Assembly: GCA_003481775.1 (NCBI GenBank)
Contig: QULU01000001.1
Coordinates: 124,436-188,435, forward strand
Direction of reading: 5' to 3'
Source: Clostridiaceae bacterium OM02-2AC
Lineage (GTDB): Bacteria > Bacillota_I > Bacilli_A > Erysipelotrichales > Erysipelotrichaceae
Length of the DNA: 64,000 nucleotides
This document shows positions 23,720 to 31,598 of the stretch, piece by piece. Positions within the stretch are counted from its first letter, which is position 1. Each line of letters opens with the position of its first letter. Under the pieces are notes generated by a model. It was given only the letters and a program-made list of their open reading frames with translations, was not told the origin of the DNA and did not search any database. The position numbers and the translations under genes are program-made.

Positions 23720-26032
23720 TCAGATAAATCTGTTAAAGCCAAAGAAAAATCCTTTCTTTAAATGATGTTTTTTATAAAACAACACAGCGGCCAAAAGAAT
23801 TAACAGTAGAGTAGTATACGCTGCATAACCATGCATAAGCCATCGATATGGATAAAACAGTTGGTAAAGGATGTTCAAGCCTATAGATTGGAAATTATCC
23901 GGCAGCATAACAGGAAACAGCATTAGTAGAAAGGCTCCCAGCATGACAAAGGTCCGCTGATTCCATCGCTTCATGATTTCACAGAGAAGAAGTATCCATG
24001 TAAGTAGCAATAACAGTTGAGCAGCTAGCATCCATGTTAAGAATTGCCACAAAGGAATCGCAATACCTGAGTTGAAATAGTCTTGAATTTCATATAATGG
24101 AGTCTGAAACGATATACTCGGATATAGCTGTATGATCCTGATGAGCTGCGCTACATACAGGATAATAGTCATGATTGTCACTATACAGAACAAGTGTCTT
24201 ATTTTCCAATTATGAACATCACAACGGGATGGACTGCTGCTTTGCAGCGTCAGCATACCGCTCTTCAATTCTCTGTGGTAGCTTTGTACAAGAAACAGGA
24301 TCAGGCAGGTTACCGTCAGTAGATAGCTGCTTTTTTTCATAGCTCCATCTTCAAAAAGCAGGCGATATACATCCTCTTTCAACAGCTTTCGATCTACAGC
24401 CTCCCTTTTTCTTTGTTCATAAGCCGCTTTATATTCCTGAAACGCTTCTAAACCCTCTAATTTTCTAGCAAGCTGACTTTGCTCGGCAAGGGTTACTGAA
24501 TTCTGATACTGCTCCTGCAGTAATCGAAATACCTGTTCTTGTTCCTCCATACGCTGATTTGCCTGCACGCTTACATGATCCCCAATCGTATCAATATAAT
24601 AATTATACTGTCTATCTTTATTCGTTGTGACGCTCTGCTGTTGGGCAATCTGAAAGATGCCGATGCATACCGCAAAAAGCATTCCATATAATAACTTGTC
24701 CTTAAACAGCAGTTTTCGCAGCTCCTGCCAGCCTAGGCACGAGGATTTAATATGCAAAGCCCTGGCATACTGTGGTAGAATTCGGCGTTGCTGCCGGATC
24801 GGCTTACAATACCAGAAACAGCCTATCAGACTCATTGCAAACAACACCAGTGGAAGAACCGCCACCATGGATACCTTGTTAAGCGCCACAGAGCCGATCC
24901 GAAAGAAGCTGTAATCTGCCAGCAGCTTCACTGGATGCAGCAATACATACAGGTTGATATCATGCAGAAAAGCGAATTGAGATACGGCAGAAAAATTAGT
25001 ATAAAGGAGGAAGGAACCACCATACACCAGAATCAGCAGCAGTAATAAGACCCCTAGGGAATTACATGCATAGGCCGCCGCTGACAGTATGACCGCAAGC
25101 AGGCAGAAGCTTGCTGCACGGATGATAAAAATGCATATAAGGAATTGTCCGATACTCATCCCATAGGGTGTCATTGACAAAAAGGCTATTGATTGCACAG
25201 GCGCCTGAACATCCAAACCACCATAAGCAAGAATGGAAAGAACAGCACACTCTGCCATCATGAGAAAACACCCCACGATAACCAGGATATTCATGACGAA
25301 TAATTTACAGATGTACTGACGGATACCTCCATATGCCATGCTTTTGGAGTAGGTAAGATATCCGTTCTCCTTCTCTTTCATAATCAAATGCAGGACCAAA
25401 TATACCATCCAAGCTATTATAAGAATATCCAATGGTGTAAAATTCAACACCTGCTGTAAGCCTGCAGAGGGTTCTGCCTTTGTGATAGATACCTCCAATG
25501 CATCGTATGCTTCAAAAGTGCGCTTCGCAATGCTCTTATCTGCTGAATGCTTGCGAAAAATCGAAATGCGGCTGCGCTGATTTGCATCCTGTGCAATGGA
25601 AGCCTTCCATGCGACATACCCATCTGCCGCCTGTATCTCTGCACGGATCTGTGCAATTGCCTCTTGTTTCATCTGGAAAGAATCTGCATCGTTTCCTTTG
25701 CTTTCTGCCGCTACAAGCCATTGCTGCTTCACCCACTGTTCCCCGTAATTTTTTTCATAATAATAGATATTTGGCACAGCATTCATATCATCAATGGATA
25801 CCGCAAACCCGCTGCTCCTCTGAAAATTGATTTGATCTTCCTGTTCCTTCAGCCAGGCGAGTGGATTATCCTGCTTGTATGCAGCTTCATAGTAGGTCTT
25901 ATAGCCGCCTTGAACAAGATGATCACTTTGTATATGAAAAGAAAACACGGCTGCATTCAAAATTATCAGCAGGAGTAAAAAGAGCATTATTTTTTTATTA
26001 CGCCAGATTTTCAAAAATTCAAATCGAATCAT
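23720..26032 (-). CDS. Large two-module ABC exporter permease of the accessory island
   Basis: Integral membrane protein of 770 residues with the same layout twice: a membrane helix (near residue 15 and again near 445), a long extracellular helical segment (about 35-180 and 465-575), then a group of membrane helices. This looks like two ABC-2 type permease halves fused. The second extracellular segment (QANQRMEEQEQVFRLLQEQY) has coiled-coil character. Its ATG overlaps the ATPase stop (ATGA), so the two form one transporter. Similar permeases occur in Firmicutes next to peptide or bacteriocin genes; substrate unknown. Codon use is more AT-rich than in the core genes around it. Confidence 0.85.
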   Translation of the reverse strand: MIRFEFLKIWRNKKIMLFLLLLIILNAAVFSFHIQSDHLVQGGYKTYYEAAYKQDNPLAWLKEQEDQINFQRSSGFAVSIDDMNAVPNIYYYEKNYGEQWVKQQWLVAAESKGNDADSFQMKQEAIAQIRAEIQAADGYVAWKASIAQDANQRSRISIFRKHSADKSIAKRTFEAYDALEVSITKAEPSAGLQQVLNFTPLDILIIAWMVYLVLHLIMKEKENGYLTYSKSMAYGGIRQYICKLFVMNILVIVGCFLMMAECAVLSILAYGGLDVQAPVQSIAFLSMTPYGMSIGQFLICIFIIRAASFCLLAVILSAAAYACNSLGVLLLLLILVYGGSFLLYTNFSAVSQFAFLHDINLYVLLHPVKLLADYSFFRIGSVALNKVSMVAVLPLVLFAMSLIGCFWYCKPIRQQRRILPQYARALHIKSSCLGWQELRKLLFKDKLLYGMLFAVCIGIFQIAQQQSVTTNKDRQYNYYIDTIGDHVSVQANQRMEEQEQVFRLLQEQYQNSVTLAEQSQLARKLEGLEAFQEYKAAYEQRKREAVDRKLLKEDVYRLLFEDGAMKKSSYLLTVTCLILFLVQSYHRELKSGMLTLQSSSPSRCDVHNWKIRHLFCIVTIMTIILYVAQLIRIIQLYPSISFQTPLYEIQDYFNSGIAIPLWQFLTWMLAAQLLLLLTWILLLCEIMKRWNQRTFVMLGAFLLMLFPVMLPDNFQSIGLNILYQLFYPYRWLMHGYAAYTTLLLILLAAVLFYKKHHLKKGFFFGFNRFI

Positions 26033-26895
26033 GCACCACTCCCGAAATAATATAAATACACATCATTCAAGTCAGGCTGTACCCTACGTCCCGACAAAGA
26101 AGAAGCGTCATGTGTAATCAGTCTGGCAAATAATGCATTCTGCTCATAATGCAGATTACTGATCTGATATTTTTTCTGTAAATTGTTTAATTCTGTTTCT
26201 GTCACTTGTATTTCCATTACATTTTGCTGCACACTTCTCAACAATTCCTGTGGTGTAGCTTTCAAAAGCAGTTTTCCTTTTTTTAATAAGATTATCTGAT
26301 TAGCGATAAATTCTATATCACTGACAACATGGGTCGCAATCAAAACAATACGTTCCCGGCTCATACGAGCAATCAGATTTCTCAGCTCGATGCGCTTTTG
26401 GGGATCAAGACCTGCCGTTGGCTCATCCAAGATTAAAATAGAAGGATTTCCCAATAGGCTCTGTGCAAACATCGCCCGCTGCTTCATACCACCGGAAAAG
26501 CTGCGGATTTTCTTATAAAGTACATCCTGCAATTCCACTTCTTCAGCCAAATGCTGAATCATCGCATCCAAGCCGTGCTTCGCCATCCCCTTCAAAGAAG
26601 CGATATACAACAGATTTTCCTGTAATGTAAAATCATCATACAAGCAGTTTATTTGTGGCATATACCCGATGCATTTCAGATAGGAGGACCCCATTTTACG
26701 AATATCAGCCTGATTTAAGTACACCTCTCCCTGTGTTGGCTTTAGCAATAAACTGAGAATATTCATCAAGGTGCTTTTCCCGGCACCGTTGGGTCCCAAA
26801 ATACCATAAATCCCATTCTCTAATACCATATTCACATGATCAAGTGCTAACTCTCTATCGTATTGCTTACATAAATTCCGTATTTCAAGTCTCAT
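26029..26895 (-). CDS. ABC exporter ATPase of the accessory island
   Basis: A 288-residue ATPase with Walker A GPNGAGKST near residue 35, Q-loop GYMPQINCLYDD near 82, signature SFSGGMKQRAMFAQSLL near 134, Walker B ILILDEPTAGLD near 155 and switch His ATHVVSD near 190. The C-terminal region ends PDLNDVYLYYFG, a closing motif common in ABC-2 exporter ATPases. It precedes and overlaps the two-module permease, and is the partner for it. GGGAGG lies upstream of the ATG. Family is certain; exported substrate is inferred to be one of the small secreted peptides encoded upstream in the same island, or the pair confers immunity to it. Confidence 0.92.
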   Translation of the reverse strand: MRLEIRNLCKQYDRELALDHVNMVLENGIYGILGPNGAGKSTLMNILSLLLKPTQGEVYLNQADIRKMGSSYLKCIGYMPQINCLYDDFTLQENLLYIASLKGMAKHGLDAMIQHLAEEVELQDVLYKKIRSFSGGMKQRAMFAQSLLGNPSILILDEPTAGLDPQKRIELRNLIARMSRERIVLIATHVVSDIEFIANQIILLKKGKLLLKATPQELLRSVQQNVMEIQVTETELNNLQKKYQISNLHYEQNALFARLITHDASSLSGRRVQPDLNDVYLYYFGSGA

Positions 26896-26909
26896 ATCGT
26901 GCCTCCCTG

Positions 26910-28052
26910 TTACTCCAGCTGATAGAACTTCAGCCGTTTATCAAAATATCCAGTTTCATTATCCTTTGATCCGATATAGCCATCCTGATAGTGCTGATAT
27001 AGGTCGATTCCTATTTTATATTCTGGATATAAAAACTTCTCTTTTTCTGTGTCATAAATCTGATAATGCACCTTGCTCTGTCTTGTACCAGGGTGTGTCA
27101 GATAGCTTAAGCGAAGTAAACCATCGCTGCTCATTATATTAAAATGAGCTTTTTCTTCAAACGGAGTAAACGTCGCAAGCTTTACCTTTTCTTTTGTTTT
27201 CACATCATAGGAAAACAGATCGTTACTTTTTTCATTTGCACCATAAAGCTTTCCCTTATACATCATAGACGTTGAAATTGTATTTTCAGAATTTATACAG
27301 CTAATTTCCCCTGAGGAAATGGTGTATGTATAAATCGGCTTTTCTTTCTTTGTGTATACATCATCTATATAATAGGCTTTTCCATCCTGACAGCCAAGGT
27401 AGTAAAAGTATCCGTCCTGATCATTGCTTGTCGAAGCTATCCTTTTCTCTTTTTCTTCATTCAAATCATATACATAGAGGCTTGTTTCAGTAATACCTCC
27501 CTGTAAATCATCAATTTCTCCCATCATATTACAAGAGAGAAACAATGTATCCTGATACAGAATTGCCTGATTCAGCAAGGCTCCTTGGGGCAGCGTATAG
27601 GCAACACGCCGGTTATTCCCATCCGAATCCGCTTTCATGATAACATCCTGAAAGCTTGTTGTTCCATCTGACATATAATACAAGTATAAAGCATTTTTAT
27701 ATGGTGTAAGCATCCCTAATCTGCGACCTTCATATTCCCCTAATTGCACAGCCGGACATTCCATGCTGTCATGTTTACAATTTGCTTTGCTACAAAGTGG
27801 TACGGAAGCTTTCTCCTCAGAATCAAAATATTTTACATTTTTCAAGACATTTCCATCTGCAGTTTCTTCTCCTACCTCTTCGATAAAGTAGATTCCTTCC
27901 TCTGCATCTGTTACAGCTACACCCGAAAATTCCTTCACTGCATCCGGATCCCAGTTTATTTCATCCTCTCTTGAGCATCCACTTAAGGTGCTAAGTCCGA
28001 TGCATGAAAGGATTACAAGCATACGATTAAAACATAAATTAATTTTTTTCAT
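26910..28052 (-). CDS. Lipoprotein with predicted beta-propeller-like fold
   Basis: A 380-residue lipoprotein (lipobox STLSGC near residue 26). Repeated aromatic strands such as LYLYYMSDG, SLYVYDLNEE and DLFSYDVKTKEK suggest a beta-propeller, similar to DUF5050-type repeats. Near residue 85 is VPLCSKANCKHDSMECPA, a Cys/His motif I have seen in many lipoproteins of gut Firmicutes and which may bind metal. The GTG/ATG choice is settled by GGGAGTG upstream of the ATG at 28052. It lies between a binding-protein-like lipoprotein and the ABC pair. Function unknown; sensing or immunity at the cell surface is a guess. Confidence 0.82.
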   Translation of the reverse strand: MKKINLCFNRMLVILSCIGLSTLSGCSREDEINWDPDAVKEFSGVAVTDAEEGIYFIEEVGEETADGNVLKNVKYFDSEEKASVPLCSKANCKHDSMECPAVQLGEYEGRRLGMLTPYKNALYLYYMSDGTTSFQDVIMKADSDGNNRRVAYTLPQGALLNQAILYQDTLFLSCNMMGEIDDLQGGITETSLYVYDLNEEKEKRIASTSNDQDGYFYYLGCQDGKAYYIDDVYTKKEKPIYTYTISSGEISCINSENTISTSMMYKGKLYGANEKSNDLFSYDVKTKEKVKLATFTPFEEKAHFNIMSSDGLLRLSYLTHPGTRQSKVHYQIYDTEKEKFLYPEYKIGIDLYQHYQDGYIGSKDNETGYFDKRLKFYQLE

Positions 28053-28061
28053 AAGCACTCC

Positions 28062-29549
28062 CTATTCGCGTTTCAGATACTCATCCAGCTGCTTTTGAAT
28101 ATCGTTTATTATGCGGTTTAATTCTGTCTTCTTAATTTGCTGATTGATAGCATCCAGCTGTTCTACTGTACCCTTGCTCTGATAATAAGGTATTCCTGTA
28201 TCCTGAGCATAATATTGAGTCAGCAGTTTCTGATCATCTTCACTAAGCTGAGGATAAAAGCCATCAATAGATACCACAGGAGTATGTTCCATATATGCTC
28301 TGATTTCCTTTTGCCCATCCATCCCCATAGCCTCAGAGGGTGTTATAATGAGGTAATTCCCTGCAAAGCCTCTTCCGCTAATGGTATCCGGTAGGCTGTT
28401 ATCATGCAATGCATATACAAGTCCATCCCGTTTTTCGTAATCTGTACCTTCCAGCCCATATATAAATAATTCAGAAAGCTCCTTATCTGTATTGATCAAT
28501 GAGAGTAGTTGTACTGCTTCCTTCTTATATTGTGAGTCCTTGTATACTGCAGTGCCCCCCATACGAATAGCTTGCACCTTACCAAAAGGAATCTGTGTTT
28601 TTCCTGCATAACGCTGCACATGTTTCTGCAGCTGTACAGGATAATATCGCCCCGTAGTCACAAAGGTTCCCTTTTGCATCTGCTGCTCATACTCAGACTG
28701 CTTCAGATTTGCACCTGTCAGATTTTTCTGATTTAATTGTTCAATCCACGACATAGTGTCACTGAAAGCTTTTGTTTCATTCAGATTTACAACGTCCCAG
28801 CCGCCCTTCGTATGCTGATATCGCAGATAATTGCCAACAGGTAGAGGAAGGGGATAATACATATTCGTATAGACATCCATCTGTTCCAAGTCCTGATAGG
28901 AAAAAGGAATAATGTTTCCATGCTGGTCATCATAGACCGTTTGCATCGCTTCTGTCAGCTCTTCCTTACTCTGTATGGCACTTACATTGATTGCGCTGTT
29001 TTCTGCCAGCTCATTATCAATGATATATGCGTTTTGATATGCATACAACGCAATCTTAGGAATGTATTTTAAAATCCCGTTAACCCGTTGTGTTTCCCAA
29101 TAGGAAACTGGCATCGAGCTATAAAAATCCTTTGCATAGGATTCATGCAAATATGCATCGAGATCTGCCATATCCTCATAATTATTTGTTGTACTGTCAA
29201 AAAGATCTATCTGAGCTTCTTGATCAGCTAAAGTTTGTAAGGAAGTATGTGTTACATCCTGTGTGAAATTTTCCGAATCAAAAGAGGAATCAACATCCAT
29301 TATTTTAAATTGAACATGATATGGAAATCCCCTATCCTTCAAAATTTCATTTAGCTTGTCGGTATATGCATTCTTTATTTCCTCATCATTCTTATAGGCT
29401 TCATCATGATACCATACAGAGGATTCCATACTTTTAATGTCTACCCACCAGACGATTGTTTTCTCATTATATTCATCTTTGGTTTTATTATTTGTGCACC
29501 CTGTTAAACACAGTATACAGCACAACATAATGACCCTAAGTTTATTCAT
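28062..29549 (-). CDS. Extracellular solute-binding-like lipoprotein without a cognate importer
   Basis: A 495-residue lipoprotein (lipobox LCLTGC near residue 17) with the pattern of family 1 solute-binding proteins: KTIVWWVDIKS at the start of the mature chain, a hinge region around KEELTEAMQTVYDDQHGNIIPF near 205, GGTAVYKDSQYKKEAVQLLSLI near 340 (key residues GGTAVYKDS), and a C-terminal helix QLDAINQQIKKTELNRIIND. The start at 29549 is set by AAGGAGAGG. No sugar or peptide importer permease is in the island, so it may have been adapted to bind the locus peptide or to work with an ATPase encoded elsewhere. A strong hairpin separates it from the secreted-peptide gene. Confidence 0.82.
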   Translation of the reverse strand: MNKLRVIMLCCILCLTGCTNNKTKDEYNEKTIVWWVDIKSMESSVWYHDEAYKNDEEIKNAYTDKLNEILKDRGFPYHVQFKIMDVDSSFDSENFTQDVTHTSLQTLADQEAQIDLFDSTTNNYEDMADLDAYLHESYAKDFYSSMPVSYWETQRVNGILKYIPKIALYAYQNAYIIDNELAENSAINVSAIQSKEELTEAMQTVYDDQHGNIIPFSYQDLEQMDVYTNMYYPLPLPVGNYLRYQHTKGGWDVVNLNETKAFSDTMSWIEQLNQKNLTGANLKQSEYEQQMQKGTFVTTGRYYPVQLQKHVQRYAGKTQIPFGKVQAIRMGGTAVYKDSQYKKEAVQLLSLINTDKELSELFIYGLEGTDYEKRDGLVYALHDNSLPDTISGRGFAGNYLIITPSEAMGMDGQKEIRAYMEHTPVVSIDGFYPQLSEDDQKLLTQYYAQDTGIPYYQSKGTVEQLDAINQQIKKTELNRIINDIQKQLDEYLKRE

Positions 29550-29584
29550 ATACGGTTTCCTCTCCTTATTCATAGTAATTGCAT

Positions 29585-29620
29585 TATAGAAAAAGATGAG
29601 TCAACTCATCTTTTTCTATA
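29585..29620. terminator. Perfect 36-base inverted repeat, bidirectional terminator
   Basis: Two 17-base arms, perfectly complementary, with a 2-base centre (CA); the arms read TATAGAAAAAGATGAGT and its complement. The A/T-rich foot gives a U tract in either direction. It lies between the abundant-peptide gene and the downstream lipoprotein genes and would lower, not abolish, expression of the latter. Confidence 0.85.
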
Positions 29621-29625
29621 TCATT

Positions 29626-29988
29626 CTATAAGCTCCAGGATCCAATATAATTTGGAGCATAATAATCACAGTTCACTCTATTCATACTATAGCCAGTTTG
29701 AGCAGTTCTTGAATAGGATAATTGCCCCTGTACAGATGGAGATGTAAAAGAATACCAGCCAGATGTTTTTCCGCTATCAGAATCATATTGATTATAGTGC
29801 CCACTAACCTGTTTCCATATTGTAGGAGAACCTCCAGATTCCGTGATTCTTGCAATAAATCCTTTTTTCCATGAACCAGAATAGGTATAGCTTAAACCGG
29901 TCGATACCTTATTGGCCGCTCCTACAGCAGTGAATGTTAACATACAAGCAAATGCTACTGCGAATACTTTAATTATCGTCTTTTTCAT
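29626..29988 (-). CDS. Secreted peptide, faintly lactococcin 972-like (putative bacteriocin)
   Basis: A 120-residue precursor with a Sec signal peptide (residues about 1-25: KK, hydrophobic core, cleavage after AVGA) and a mature part of about 95 residues rich in Ser, Gly, Tyr and Trp (YSGSWKKGF, SGHYNQYDSDSGK, YSRTAQTGYSMN, NYIGSWSL). Only one Cys is present, so it is neither a lantibiotic nor a disulfide-rich peptide. Size, Sec signal and aromatic composition resemble lactococcin 972-type bacteriocins, which also travel with an ABC ATPase and a large membrane protein, but I cannot align the family motif well. AGGAGG supports the ATG at 29988. It follows the 43-residue peptide gene by 16 bases. 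Confidence 0.75.
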   Translation of the reverse strand: MKKTIIKVFAVAFACMLTFTAVGAANKVSTGLSYTYSGSWKKGFIARITESGGSPTIWKQVSGHYNQYDSDSGKTSGWYSFTSPSVQGQLSYSRTAQTGYSMNRVNCDYYAPNYIGSWSL

Positions 29989-30004
29989 TATAATCCTCCT
30001 TTTC

Positions 30005-30136
30005 TCAATCCTCGACACGATTTCCCCCACCTCTTAAATGAACGCCTGATTCCATATCACAATGATTACAAATACAAGTTATAGAACACAGAATCAGGCA
30101 TACAGCAGGCAAAAACAATTTTTTCACGGCTACCAT
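30005..30136 (-). CDS. Small exported or membrane peptide (43 residues), possible signalling peptide
   Basis: A short gene with an excellent ribosome-binding site (AAGGAGGGG, seven bases before the ATG at 30136). The peptide has a basic start and hydrophobic core (VAVKKLFLPAVCLILCSIT) followed by a cysteine cluster (CICNHC) and a hydrophilic tail ending HLRGGGNRVED. That is the layout of Phr/PapR/SHP-type pheromone precursors, or of a small membrane peptide; the lipobox is imperfect. It is the first gene after the promoter at 30165-30193, lies directly downstream of the helix-turn-helix/TPR-like regulator gene, and precedes the secreted peptide. I know no homologue. A role as a peptide signal is inference from layout only. 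Confidence 0.7.
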   Translation of the reverse strand: MVAVKKLFLPAVCLILCSITCICNHCDMESGVHLRGGGNRVED

Positions 30137-30164
30137 AGTGTATCCCCTCCTTATTTACAGTTAA

Positions 30165-30194
30165 ATTGTAACCGTTTTCTTAAGTGCTTACAAT
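30165..30194 (-). promoter_or_regulatory. Peptide-operon promoter overlapped by a 7-bp inverted repeat
   Basis: TTGTAA (30188-30193) and TACAAT (30165-30170) with a 17-base spacer form a sigma-A promoter in front of the 43-residue peptide gene. The same bases form an inverted repeat ATTGTAA-N16-TTACAAT, so a dimeric regulator bound here would cover both boxes. The adjacent regulator is the natural candidate. Confidence 0.6.
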
Positions 30195-30239
30195 AGAATC
30201 TAAGCAAAATAAAAAAAGCATGAAAATAAAGATTTTAAA

Positions 30240-31505
30240 TCATTTTTTTCGTACTTTTTTCAGTTTTTCTTCCCATTCAAACATGGCTTTATAGCTTTTC
30301 TTCCGTTGACATAACTTATATAACTCATTTTCACACATTTTGATATATAACTCATCATTTTTTTCTAATACCGGTAATATGCATTTTAGAATATATCGTT
30401 TATTCTCATCATTCGTACGCACATCGTAATGCTGATAGAACCTATATACTATCAAGTCTATTTCATCGCCTTTGCATGTATCCGTACAATTCACATATTT
30501 TTGAGGGATTCGATAATCCAGCATATGATTTGCATAACAGATGCAATTATAACAGCGAAGCAATTGGGCTTCAGATATCTCAAGTGCTTTTTCAAGGTAC
30601 TCAAGACAAAACGAATACATTTCTCTGTGCAGATATATAGTGCCTAAATTCATGTAGGTGACAAATAACTGATTTCTGCTTACAGCTGTATGCTCTATTA
30701 TAAACAGAAGCTTATCTCTATATAGATCCATTGCATGCGTATCGATATTTAAAAGAATATCTATTAACTTCGTATACAGTACCATTAACTGCACATGATT
30801 GTCCGTTTCAATCAGCTGCTTTTCTATTTCATAGCTTTTCTGCAAGACGAGAAGATAACGGTGCTGTCTTTCATATACTCTGGTACTAAACAACCGATTA
30901 GATAATAAACATGAGTTCTCATAAGAATATGTATGCAATACATGTTCAAGTTTAGCGTCCTCATGATAGTTTGCATAAACATATAGATAATAAATTGCAA
31001 GATCATATAGCCTTCCTTTAAAAATACCGGAAATCGCATCCAGCATATAAAATTCATCCTCGGTAATCATATGACTGCGGTTTTTCAAAAAGTCTCTTAC
31101 TATCTGAAACAGCCATAAAATCTCTCCATAATACAACACATTCTGAAATTCCTGCATATCCTGAACTGCTTCATGTAACAGGCGGATACATGCTGCCTCT
31201 TTTTTAAAATCCATAAGCGGGAATAATTCCTCCGTAACTGTATTGATTTTCGCATCCCACTTTCTGGATTCCCATATGCGTTTTCCTAACTTTTTTGCCG
31301 CAAGCTCATACACCTCATCCCTGACACAGGCTTTCTGCTTCTCCAGAGAACAGTAGACACTGGATGAACAAACAGGAATATGCAGAGCATCTTTATAAAA
31401 GTTAGCCTGCTTCCATTGCACATCCTTACTTATTTTCAGATTGCGAATTCTGTAATAAGGAATCAGGATATTCAAATGCTGCTTATAGGTATTGCTGAAT
31501 GTCAT
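30240..31505 (-). CDS. Helix-turn-helix regulator with TPR-like C-terminus (Rgg/PlcR/RRNPP-like)
   Basis: A 421-residue cytoplasmic protein. Residues about 35-75 (FYKDALHIPVCSSSVYCSLE then DEVYELAAKKLGKR) align by pattern with the XRE helix-turn-helix of Rgg-type regulators. The rest is a long all-helical array with TPR-like pairs, for instance FVTYMNLGTIYLHREMYSF and CLEYLEKALEISEAQ near residues 270-305. This is the architecture of Firmicute regulators that bind short imported peptides. It is transcribed toward the 43-residue peptide gene and precedes its promoter. GGGAGGGGAG supports the ATG at 31505. The C-terminus is very basic (EEKLKKVRKK). Peptide sensing is inferred. Confidence 0.78.
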   Translation of the reverse strand: MTFSNTYKQHLNILIPYYRIRNLKISKDVQWKQANFYKDALHIPVCSSSVYCSLEKQKACVRDEVYELAAKKLGKRIWESRKWDAKINTVTEELFPLMDFKKEAACIRLLHEAVQDMQEFQNVLYYGEILWLFQIVRDFLKNRSHMITEDEFYMLDAISGIFKGRLYDLAIYYLYVYANYHEDAKLEHVLHTYSYENSCLLSNRLFSTRVYERQHRYLLVLQKSYEIEKQLIETDNHVQLMVLYTKLIDILLNIDTHAMDLYRDKLLFIIEHTAVSRNQLFVTYMNLGTIYLHREMYSFCLEYLEKALEISEAQLLRCYNCICYANHMLDYRIPQKYVNCTDTCKGDEIDLIVYRFYQHYDVRTNDENKRYILKCILPVLEKNDELYIKMCENELYKLCQRKKSYKAMFEWEEKLKKVRKK

Positions 31506-31557
31506 ATACTCCCCTCCCTATCCTATACTTCTATTTTACAGTTTATCTAGCTATGTG

Positions 31558-31590
31558 TAAAGAAGGCATCCCATCGGACGCCTTCCTTTC
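31558..31590 (-). terminator. Terminator of fmt
   Basis: AAGGCGTCC / GGGATGCCTT stem (one G-U pair) with a short pyrimidine-rich tail on the minus strand, just after the fmt stop. Confidence 0.65.
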
Positions 31591-31598
31591 CTTTTTCA

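Noticed and set aside
29626-29988. Lantibiotic or other modified peptide precursor
   Set aside because: Only one Cys in the mature part, a Sec signal instead of a leader with a GG site, and no modification enzyme genes in the island.
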